A stretch of DNA of 5,317 nt from Candidatus Iainarchaeum sp. (lineage in GTDB: Archaea; Iainarchaeota; Iainarchaeia; Iainarchaeales; JAGHAR01). Position 1 is the stretch's first letter. Every line of letters starts with the position of its first letter. The position numbers were made by a program, and so were the translations under genes. The DNA is taken from assembly GCA_021161405.1 (NCBI GenBank), contig JAGHAR010000110.1, positions 1 to 5,317 on the forward strand, read 5' to 3'. The notes beneath the pieces are model-generated. The model did no database searches, was not told where the DNA came from, and worked only from the letters and a program-made list of their open reading frames with translations. Positions 1 through 5,316 of the stretch are shown piece after piece.

Positions 1-1
1 A

Positions 2-76
2 TTTATGTCTGCTCGTAGGAGAAACGTAAGACACCCTCTTCTTTTGGAACCTCGAGCAACAACTAGCAAAAGCTAA
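2..76 (+). CDS. Possible 3' end of a plus-strand gene (partial, left edge)
   Basis: From the left edge, one plus frame stays open for 24 codons and ends with TAA at 74-76. The visible peptide tail is basic (it includes SARRRNVRHP) and ends in TSKS. Its stop overlaps the stop of the neighbouring minus-strand gene by four bases (CTAA). The certain convergent pair at 4889-4892 has the same arrangement, which is the main reason to list this. Against it, two minus frames are also open across this short stretch, and 24 open codons are not rare by chance. I do not recognise the peptide. If it is not coding, these bases are simply intergenic or belong to an RNA. Confidence 0.25.
   Translation, partial: FMSARRRNVRHPLLLEPRATTSKS
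10..58. repeat. Interrupted inverted repeat able to form a 9-bp hairpin
   Basis: TGCTCG (10-15) is complementary to CGAGCA (53-58), and AGG (17-19) to CCT (50-52), with T16 bulged. This gives a 9-bp stem around a 30-base loop. Inside the loop only weak pairing is visible (AAGA 28-31 with TCTT 37-40). No T-run follows on either strand, so it does not look like a terminator. It could be part of an RNA gene that continues past the left edge, or chance structure. Confidence 0.35.
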
Positions 77-1344
77 CAGTTCAACAGCTTGAGAATTCGC
101 TTATTCTTTGCGGCCTTTTTTGTTGCTCTTAGTGCTAAACCAAACTCAAAGCCGAGGAAATAGTTGTATGCTAAGCTAATAAAGCCGGAGAATAGCTCTT
201 TCATAGATTCTATTGCTGCGTTTAGATAGAGTATCTTTGCATCCATGTTCCATGCAATAAGTTTCTTTTCTCTAGCTAATAACTTTTGATGGCCGTCTCT
301 TATCGCCTCTAATTCCTTTATCGCTTTTAAAAATTTTTCCAATTCCATAATCATTCTGCTTTTTTTATAGCAGCTATGCTGCGGAACTACAATTCTTACA
401 ATTTCTACATAATCGTTCACATCTGCTAAACAAATATTTTTTGTTTCCTTTCTGCTAAGAGGCCCTATTGGAATTCTATGCAGATAAAAATTTCGCTGCC
501 TTGCTATGCGCTGTTTCTTTCTTCCATAGTTGTAGTGGAACAGTTCATCTATTCCTTGCAGAGGGTTATCTATAAAAACTCCGTCGCTCTTTGCTTTAAC
601 CTCTACAATACTACTAGCTAAAATCCTTTCTTTGCATCTTTTGCAGTTGCAATTTATACTATCTGGGGCAATGTTATATTCCTGCATTATTTTAAACAGC
701 TGCAATGCCTTCTCAAAGGTTAATTCTGCATTGCTTTCCAAATTCTCTTGCTTTATTGGATATAGATACGCACCTGCCTTAAAGAAGATATTTTCAGCAA
801 ATACAGCGTTCAGTTCAGCTCTATTTTTCTTCGAAACATCTGCCAACTTCAGATGTAAAATTTTAGCCAATGCAATCTTCTTTGCAAATTCATATGCCTC
901 TTTTTCGCTTACCTCAAGCAAACTGCTAATTATTTCCTTTGGCTTTATAGTTAATGTTTTGTCTATTGCAATCTCCTTGTAGAATGATTTTACTATTATG
1001 CGCCTATAGTCCAGAGAATTTAGAATTAAAAATTGCCTTTCCGGTTCAATAGCTGCAGTATTTATTCCGTTTCTTTGCAACTCAGCAAGTATTTCAACCA
1101 ATCTGCTATAGTTTTTAGCTCTAAGCTCAACCGCTTTTTTTCCTTCCTCAATAACATAGCCATTTCCTCTTATCATTGCTTTTATTTCATTCAAATTTAA
1201 TTTTGGCAAAATCGCCTTTGGGAAGAATTCGAATGCTTTACTTCCTTCTGGAAGCTCCGCAATTATCTGTCTTTTTTCCTCTATATATTTTGCATCTATT
1301 GCATTCTCTAAGCTTAATTCCAAAGCGTTGGGAGCTGAGGGCAT
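73..1344 (-). CDS. Unrecognised protein, last gene of the nurA-herA cluster
   Basis: I do not recognise the family. From ATG 1344 the protein has 423 residues. Residues 231-237 read NCNCKRC, a CxCx2C cluster, and further cysteines at 305 and 325 could complete a metal site. A strongly basic stretch (about 275-290, RKKQRIARQR) follows the cluster. The last 90 residues are predominantly helical and include an aromatic, hydrophobic segment at about 384-406 that contains Glu and Asn, so it is more likely buried or interface than a true membrane helix. There is no signal peptide. Start: an in-frame TAG at 1387-1389 limits the frame to TTG 1383 (436 residues) or ATG 1344. Neither has a properly spaced ribosome binding site. 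A TATA-like box 26 bases before ATG 1344 makes a leaderless start there attractive, but TTG 1383, 26 bases after the herA stop, remains possible. The position after herA suggests a DNA-end-processing role, which is inference only. Confidence 0.85.
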   Translation of the reverse strand: MPSAPNALELSLENAIDAKYIEEKRQIIAELPEGSKAFEFFPKAILPKLNLNEIKAMIRGNGYVIEEGKKAVELRAKNYSRLVEILAELQRNGINTAAIEPERQFLILNSLDYRRIIVKSFYKEIAIDKTLTIKPKEIISSLLEVSEKEAYEFAKKIALAKILHLKLADVSKKNRAELNAVFAENIFFKAGAYLYPIKQENLESNAELTFEKALQLFKIMQEYNIAPDSINCNCKRCKERILASSIVEVKAKSDGVFIDNPLQGIDELFHYNYGRKKQRIARQRNFYLHRIPIGPLSRKETKNICLADVNDYVEIVRIVVPQHSCYKKSRMIMELEKFLKAIKELEAIRDGHQKLLAREKKLIAWNMDAKILYLNAAIESMKELFSGFISLAYNYFLGFEFGLALRATKKAAKNKRILKLLNC

Positions 1345-1366
1345 GTAAATACTGACAGATAATGGC

Positions 1367-1374
1367 CATATATT
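1367..1374 (-). promoter_or_regulatory. TATA-like box before the unrecognised gene
   Basis: On the minus strand the sequence reads AATATATG, preceded by the purine-rich GGAAAGC, which resembles an archaeal BRE. Its centre lies about 26 bases before ATG 1344, the spacing expected for a leaderless archaeal transcript. It overlaps the first codons of the longer TTG-start reading, so the box and that start compete as explanations. In AT-rich DNA such a match can arise by chance. Confidence 0.3.
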
Positions 1375-1409
1375 GCTTTCCAAACCCTATTTTGCCGGTG
1401 AAGTAAAAA

Positions 1410-2936
1410 TTAGAGGTATGCCTCAGCTTCCCTGTTTGCTTCCTCCATGAATTCCTCGAACATTCTTGCCTGTTCCTCTAAGCTGATTTCGTGCTTGCTT
1501 GGCATGCTCTTGCGTTGCCTTACGTTGAAGAAAACAGGAGCATTTACTGCTTCGCCAACAATTAAAGCTTCGCCAACTCTGAGAGAGGTTATCATGTTCT
1601 TTGCATCTGCATCTATTGCTTCTGAACTTTTTGATACATGGTCTACATCGTAGGGATTTGTTAAGCGTAGAATTATTTTTGTATTGCACTGTGCTAGTGC
1701 GGTGGTATCTAAATAAACAGGCCGCTGGCTTACCAATGCTAAGCAGGCACCAAACTTTCTCCCTTCCCTTGCTATTGTCCTTATTATCCCTTTGCTTATT
1801 GCCTCTTCCTTTGAAACCTTTTCAGGAGCAAATTGATGCGCTTCCTCAACAACAAGCAAAAACGGCGGGATATGTTTTCTCCTCCTTTCGTGGAACAATC
1901 TGCTTGCAACATAATCAACAATTACTGTTTTTTTCTTCATATCAATTATATCAGAGAGGTCAATTATTGTAAGCTGTGCTGGTTTAACGATATCTAGCAG
2001 GGAAGGATTATCTGTTTTTGCAAATATCTTTAGCTTTATTAATTCCTCCAATGCAGATGCAATATTCCTTGTCTTTTCGTTTTTTGCCTCGCTTAGAATT
2101 CTCTCTTTGAGCTCTTCCAAAGAGAATGGGCCGTTGCCTTTTTTCATTTCCTCCTTAAGTGAATTAAATGCCTCGCTTAGAATTCTTTTTTGCGTTGTGC
2201 TTATTTTGCCCAATAGCTTCTGCAACAATCCGAAATTGTTTGCTAAACTAATCCTAATATCCTGGCCCCTTACAAGGTTTGTTTGATGGGAGTAATTTGC
2301 ATACTCTTCTGTCGGCTCAGCAAAACCAGTATATTCGCCATGCGGATCTATAACAACTATTGCCAATCTTCCAAGCTCTTTTTTCCTCTCCAATAATTCC
2401 TCTATGAGAACAGATACTAAATAGCTCTTTCCAGCTCCGCTCATTGCAACTATTGCTAGATGTTTCCTTAGCAAGGAATCCATATTAACTTTCATTTCAA
2501 TATCGTGAAATTCAACATTGCCGAGGTTTAGGCCGTTTTCATCAAGGCCAAGAAAGTTAAATAGATTTTTCTTCTCAGCAGCGAATACCTTGCTGCCGGG
2601 AGCTGGAGGCAGGCTAACCCTCTTTACAATTTTTTTCTTTCCTAGCTCTGCTAAACAACCAAGCGGCTTTGCCTTCGCAACTAAGAATTCCCATTCTGCT
2701 ATAGGAAAATTCCTTGCAATCTCGTTGTTTGTTTCAATCTCCTTTACAGAATCAGCCCTCTCAAAGTAGCGGTTTGTTTTAATAAGCTGCGTAACCAAAC
2801 AGATCATAGTGCCTTCATCGTAATCTATTTCTACATAGCTTCCGCGCTTTACTGTATTTTGGGTAATTACAAAATTTACCTCACTCACACTCGGGCTGTC
2901 TTGGGTTGATACAACAACTCCAACCTCTTTGCGCAT
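1410..2936 (-). CDS. herA: HerA bipolar DNA helicase / translocase ATPase
   Basis: HerA is a hexameric FtsK/VirB4-like ATPase that binds NurA and drives DNA into it during resection of double-strand breaks. From ATG 2936 it has 508 residues, about the usual length. The N-terminal ~95 residues form the beta-rich HAS-barrel region. The ATPase core follows, with Walker A AMSGAGKS at 164-171 (Lys170), the family motif VIDPHGEY at 195-202, Walker B FLLVVEEAH at 359-367 (Glu364/365), the AREGRK motif at 389-394 with likely trans-acting arginines, and SQRP at 403-406. The C-terminal ~28 residues are Glu-rich and helical, as in the family's subunit-interlocking tail. Upstream in-frame TTG 2954, TTG 2951 and GTG 2945 exist, but ATG 2936 has GTGA five bases ahead of it. 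nurA ends about 29 bases upstream, so the two are almost certainly co-transcribed. No motif is missing. Confidence 0.97.
   Translation of the reverse strand: MRKEVGVVVSTQDSPSVSEVNFVITQNTVKRGSYVEIDYDEGTMICLVTQLIKTNRYFERADSVKEIETNNEIARNFPIAEWEFLVAKAKPLGCLAELGKKKIVKRVSLPPAPGSKVFAAEKKNLFNFLGLDENGLNLGNVEFHDIEMKVNMDSLLRKHLAIVAMSGAGKSYLVSVLIEELLERKKELGRLAIVVIDPHGEYTGFAEPTEEYANYSHQTNLVRGQDIRISLANNFGLLQKLLGKISTTQKRILSEAFNSLKEEMKKGNGPFSLEELKERILSEAKNEKTRNIASALEELIKLKIFAKTDNPSLLDIVKPAQLTIIDLSDIIDMKKKTVIVDYVASRLFHERRRKHIPPFLLVVEEAHQFAPEKVSKEEAISKGIIRTIAREGRKFGACLALVSQRPVYLDTTALAQCNTKIILRLTNPYDVDHVSKSSEAIDADAKNMITSLRVGEALIVGEAVNAPVFFNVRQRKSMPSKHEISLEEQARMFEEFMEEANREAEAYL
2085..2186. repeat. Exact 18-bp direct repeat inside herA
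   Basis: TGCCTCGCTTAGAATTCT occurs at 2085-2102 and again at 2169-2186, exactly 84 bases (28 codons) apart and in the same frame. On the coding strand both copies encode RILSEA, at HerA residues 251-256 and 279-284 (counted from ATG 2936), with identical codons. They lie in the helical region between the two halves of the ATPase core. It may be a small internal duplication or simple codon-choice coincidence. Confidence 0.85.
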
Positions 2937-2941
2937 ATTTC

Positions 2942-2945
2942 TCAC
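2942..2945 (-). promoter_or_regulatory. Ribosome binding site deciding the herA start
   Basis: GTGA on the minus strand matches part of the archaeal anti-Shine-Dalgarno target (GGAGGTGAT). It lies five bases before ATG 2936. The alternative TTG and GTG starts at 2954, 2951 and 2945 have no comparable element, so the ATG is preferred. Confidence 0.5.
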
Positions 2946-2965
2946 TAACAACAAAATATTAAAAT

Positions 2966-4051
2966 TCAGAACGGCCTGCTGCTCCTCCTCATTTTTAGTG
3001 CTGGGCTAATTCTGTTTGCTATTCTGCTAAAAACAATTTCTATTTCGTTGCTTTGCAATCTTGCTCTTAGATCCGCCTCTATTAAAACACTCGGATAGCT
3101 ATAGCCTCTATGCAAAGAGCTGAGAGCATAGCAAAGGGAGGCAATTTTATCCGCCTCTTTGGTTATGTTGTTGTTCGCAGCTATAAACTCTAAGCGCAAA
3201 GGCATGTCAAATTCGCTTGCCTTTAGATAAAATACATAAATGTTCTCCGCAAATTTTTCTTCCATATCAACCAATATTGGATGCTTCGCAATGTTTGGAG
3301 AGTATTTAAATGCAAAGCTTCTCTCTCCTTTCCTTAGAATTCCAGCAACCAATCTAGAATCTAGAATTTGGTTTAGCTCCTTTATGTTAATTCCCTTTTT
3401 AGCTAGTATCTGCTCCTCAATAATCTGCCTTAACCTTGAACCTCTGGAGTCCTCTACACAACCAACAACTTTGCATCTGTTTTTGATCGCTTTACTGTAA
3501 AGCTCCTGAAACTTTTCAATTAGTTGATGGTATTCATCAATAACCTTTGAATCTTTCCTTGGCTTGTCTGCATACTGCGGCACTATGCTGCCATCAAGGA
3601 GTAAAAAGTCCGGCCTGTAGTTCTCTATTAATTTTATTCCAATTTCGAGCTCTTCCATAAGCCTCATTACGCTCTCGCTGCTGAATGCTTCGTCTTTTTC
3701 CAACCCCTCTCTAAGTATCGGCTTCGGCAGTTCTATATTCTTTGGCAGATAATCAACTCTGCTCAACGAACTATTCTTAAATTCAAAGACAACACCAGCT
3801 GTTCTTACAAGCATTATATCAATTCCGCTAAAGCTTCTCATACAGAAGCCAGAATCTACGCCTGCTACCTTGCCGTTTATTTTCTCCTCTGGAATTTTGA
3901 ATACAAATCTTTCCTCGCTCAACTCCGGGCTTCCAAACTCATTTAGTTGTATCTCTCTCAGAAAGGCCAAATTTTGCAGCATTGAATTTATTTTGCGCTC
4001 CCTTTCGTTTATCCTTCTGGCAGCAGAATCTATGAATTCCCATATCTCCAT
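2966..4051 (-). CDS. nurA: NurA 5'-3' nuclease
   Basis: NurA is the archaeal nuclease that works with HerA to resect DNA ends 5' to 3'; it has a ring-like dimeric RNase H-like fold and uses Mn2+. From ATG 4051 it has 361 residues, within the family range. Visible motifs are VAGVDSGF with Asp66 (motif I), FLLLDGS with Asp153, Glu133/134 about twenty residues before it, and YPSVLIEADLRA near the C-terminus with Tyr319 and Asp327. From memory of Sulfolobus NurA (D58, E114, D133, Y291, H299), the spacings fit, but the final His position is Asp here. HerA follows immediately, which strongly supports the call. TTG 4069 would add six residues. ATG 4051 is preferred because TTG 4069 lies inside the TATA-like box. 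No ribosome binding site is seen. The basic tail ends in RRSSRPF. Confidence 0.93.
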   Translation of the reverse strand: MEIWEFIDSAARRINERERKINSMLQNLAFLREIQLNEFGSPELSEERFVFKIPEEKINGKVAGVDSGFCMRSFSGIDIMLVRTAGVVFEFKNSSLSRVDYLPKNIELPKPILREGLEKDEAFSSESVMRLMEELEIGIKLIENYRPDFLLLDGSIVPQYADKPRKDSKVIDEYHQLIEKFQELYSKAIKNRCKVVGCVEDSRGSRLRQIIEEQILAKKGINIKELNQILDSRLVAGILRKGERSFAFKYSPNIAKHPILVDMEEKFAENIYVFYLKASEFDMPLRLEFIAANNNITKEADKIASLCYALSSLHRGYSYPSVLIEADLRARLQSNEIEIVFSRIANRISPALKMRRSSRPF

Positions 4052-4068
4052 AGCAAAAGAAAAGTCCA

Positions 4069-4076
4069 ATTATAAA
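4069..4076 (-). promoter_or_regulatory. TATA-like box before nurA
   Basis: The minus strand reads TTTATAAT within the trx-nurA gap. Its centre is 21-24 bases before ATG 4051, depending on how the box is framed. That is slightly short for a classical leaderless start but workable. No Shine-Dalgarno sequence precedes the ATG. nurA may therefore have its own promoter in addition to read-through from trx. Confidence 0.35.
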
Positions 4077-4114
4077 GAAAACATTTTCGCAAACAGCTTG
4101 CCGTTAAAATTTCT

Positions 4115-4456
4115 CTACTCTTTCAAATTCTTCTCAATCCATTCCTTTATTAATGGCTCTGGCAGCGCTCCGAGAAATTCATCTACCTCTTTGCCGTTTT
4201 TGAACATCTTAACAGTGGGAATGCTCATAATGCCAAATTCCCTGCTTGTTTCCGGGCTTTCATCAACATTTACCTTTACAAATAAAACCCTTCCTTTGTA
4301 TTCTGCTGCAATTTTCTCAATTAAGGGGGAAAGCATTAAGCACGGCATACACCAAGCTGCCCAAAAATCAACAACAACAGGAATTCTTTTGCTTTGCTCA
4401 ATTACCTTTTCCTTAAAATCCTTATCATCTGCTTCTATTATATTTTCTCCACTCAT
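4115..4456 (-). CDS. trxA: Thioredoxin (active site WCMPC)
   Basis: A complete 113-residue single-domain cytosolic thioredoxin, a dithiol reductant for cellular proteins. The order of elements is classical: VVVDFWAAWC with the buried Asp30, active-site Cys36 and Cys39, the strand VLFVKVNVDE, the cis-proline loop SIPTV (Pro80), and MFKNGKEV in the last strands. There is no signal peptide. The active-site pair is CMPC instead of the usual CGPC, and Met in place of Gly should shift the redox potential or partner choice. The ATG has GAGG seven bases upstream. It is the first gene of the minus-strand cluster, and nurA starts 63 bases after its stop. Whether it belongs functionally with nurA-herA is unclear, and a shared transcript may be the only link. 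The thioredoxin fold assignment is secure; a glutaredoxin or disulfide isomerase is unlikely at this length and motif. Confidence 0.95.
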   Translation of the reverse strand: MSGENIIEADDKDFKEKVIEQSKRIPVVVDFWAAWCMPCLMLSPLIEKIAAEYKGRVLFVKVNVDESPETSREFGIMSIPTVKMFKNGKEVDEFLGALPEPLIKEWIEKNLKE

Positions 4457-4479
4457 TTTAATGCCTCATCGCATTTCAT
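4453..4479 (-). other. Possible 8-codon leader ORF before thioredoxin
   Basis: On the minus strand an ATG at 4479 opens MKCDEALK and stops at a TGA (4455-4453) that overlaps the thioredoxin ATG as ATGA. The ATG lies about 25 bases after the centre of the TATA candidate, so it could be read leaderlessly, with translation coupled to the thioredoxin start. It is very short and may be coincidental. Confidence 0.15.
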
Positions 4480-4529
4480 GCTATTGATAATTCAAAATTA
4501 TTTTAAAGAGCACCCGCAACTAATTTTAG
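4457..4529. promoter_or_regulatory. Divergent promoter region between thioredoxin and metallopeptidase
   Basis: These 73 bases separate two divergent genes. The only strong TATA candidate is the AT block at 4498-4508, centred on the palindrome TTTAAA (4502-4507). Read on the plus strand, TTTTAAAG (4501-4508) is centred about 25 bases before ATG 4530, ideal for a leaderless transcript of the metallopeptidase; no ribosome binding site is present there. Read on the minus strand, TTTAAAAT (4507-4500) would start transcription near 4478, giving the thioredoxin gene a leader of about 22 bases that includes its GAGG. One element may thus serve both directions, so the two genes would compete for or share TBP. 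Start sites are inferred from spacing only. Confidence 0.55.
4464..4467 (-). promoter_or_regulatory. Ribosome binding site of the thioredoxin gene
   Basis: GAGG on the minus strand lies seven bases before ATG 4456, good Shine-Dalgarno spacing. It implies a transcript with a short 5' leader, unlike the leaderless-looking gene on the other side of the divergent region. Confidence 0.5.
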
Positions 4530-4892
4530 ATGCAGTATTCTTTCTCCAAGAAGTGGACATTAAAAGCGAGAGAGCTTGCGGAAAAGTTAAACATAAAATA
4601 TCCGCACAGAATAAGCTGCATATTTAGCAAAGGAAGTAAAGCAAAGAGAACTATTGCAAGGTTGCATGCATTGGATAAGGCATTGCAGTGCGGCATGCAG
4701 CAAAATGCCTACTATGTAATTGAATTAATTTCTGAAAAGTTCAACAAGCTAAGCAACGAAGAAAAGCTAAAAACGATTCTGCATGAGCTTCTACATATTC
4801 CAAAAAATTTTGGAGGGGGCTTCAGGCATCATGACTTTGTTACAAATAGGAGAGTGGAAAAAATTTATAGAGAGCTTTCCTCTGAAATTTAG
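4530..4892 (+). CDS. Small putative zinc metallopeptidase (HExxH)
   Basis: A complete 120-residue protein. The zinc motif HELLH is at residues 85-89, with His85 and His89 as ligands and Glu86 as the general base. The glycine-rich turn FGGGFRHHDF follows, and His100, His101 or Asp102 could supply the third ligand. This HELLHIP...RHHDF pattern and the small size fit the putative metallopeptidases found in archaea and phages (PhageMetallopep-like). Substrate and pathway are unknown. There is no signal peptide or membrane segment, so it is probably cytosolic. The N-terminal half is basic (SKGSKAKRTIARLH) and could bind nucleic acid or a partner. It starts at ATG 4530 without a ribosome binding site, about 25 bases after a TATA-like element, consistent with leaderless initiation. 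It is the only complete plus-strand gene, and its stop overlaps the convergent gene's stop by four bases. The catalytic motif is clear; the exact family is less certain. Confidence 0.82.
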   Translation: MQYSFSKKWTLKARELAEKLNIKYPHRISCIFSKGSKAKRTIARLHALDKALQCGMQQNAYYVIELISEKFNKLSNEEKLKTILHELLHIPKNFGGGFRHHDFVTNRRVEKIYRELSSEI

Positions 4893-5305
4893 ATCCTTCT
4901 CCTATGCTTTAAAGGCTTTATTGCAACCCATCTCGGCTTTATTGGCTCACCATTATATTCTTTGCGCTTTTTCCATTCTTCTGGAACTTCAAAATCTATA
5001 ATTCCTTCTCTGCGCATTCTCATTAACGATCGCATTGCATCTGTATTTGGCCATTCAGCAATCAATTTCAATCTATGTTGCTCAACATATTCCAAAATTC
5101 TTTCAAAAACTAATTGATTAGGCGTCTTTCTATGCTTCCTGTAAAAGGCCATTATCTCCGGATTTATCCTAGCTTTTGCAACGATATTCTTCGAGCTTCC
5201 GATTACTAAATAAAGTTCATTGCCTCTTCGCTCAGCAAGGGTAATTGCAGCAGGCTTCCCATTTAAAATAAATGCAAATATTATGCGCCCTCCAAGCGAA
5301 GGCAT
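4889..5305 (-). CDS. Hypothetical protein, 138 residues, possibly extending past the right edge
   Basis: I do not recognise this protein. The first 45 residues look like beta strands (RIIFAFILNG, ELYLVIGSS). A helical middle follows (about 48-80). A conserved-looking segment with WPNTDAM and MRMRREGIIDF spans about 85-105, and the tail is strongly basic (PLKHRRRI). The net positive charge suggests nucleic-acid or ribosome contact, but no known motif supports this. No cysteine is present and no signal peptide or membrane helix is seen. ATG 5305 has GTGA seven bases upstream and is a credible start. The frame stays open for four more codons to the window edge, so a longer protein cannot be excluded. 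The stop TAA (4891-4889) overlaps the metallopeptidase stop. Confidence 0.75.
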   Translation of the reverse strand: MPSLGGRIIFAFILNGKPAAITLAERRGNELYLVIGSSKNIVAKARINPEIMAFYRKHRKTPNQLVFERILEYVEQHRLKLIAEWPNTDAMRSLMRMRREGIIDFEVPEEWKKRKEYNGEPIKPRWVAIKPLKHRRRI

Positions 5306-5312
5306 TGCTGTT

Positions 5313-5316
5313 TCAC
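5313..5316 (-). promoter_or_regulatory. Ribosome binding site of the 138-residue protein
   Basis: GTGA on the minus strand lies seven bases before ATG 5305, the same core used before herA. It favours ATG 5305 as the real start over an extension beyond the window, though the match is only four bases. Confidence 0.35.

Noticed and set aside
1..72. A tRNA or other standard RNA gene at the left edge
   Set aside because: No T-arm consensus, no CCA-type end and no SRP or RNase P signature can be seen on either strand.
1405..1409. T5 run just after the herA stop on the minus strand as a terminator
   Set aside because: Five T's are weak for archaeal termination, and the next gene follows on the same strand within 26-65 bases.
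1601..1972. A 123-codon plus-strand open frame within herA
   Set aside because: It is antisense to the conserved ATPase core of HerA, Leu-rich, with no recognisable motif.
2937..2954. TTG 2954 as the herA start
   Set aside because: It has no ribosome binding site and only adds MLLVRN, whereas ATG 2936 has a GTGA five bases upstream.
3870..4487. A 205-codon open frame on the plus strand
   Set aside because: It lies antisense to nurA and thioredoxin, both of which have clear family motifs, and its translation is low-complexity Ser/Leu/Ile/Phe typical of a shadow frame.
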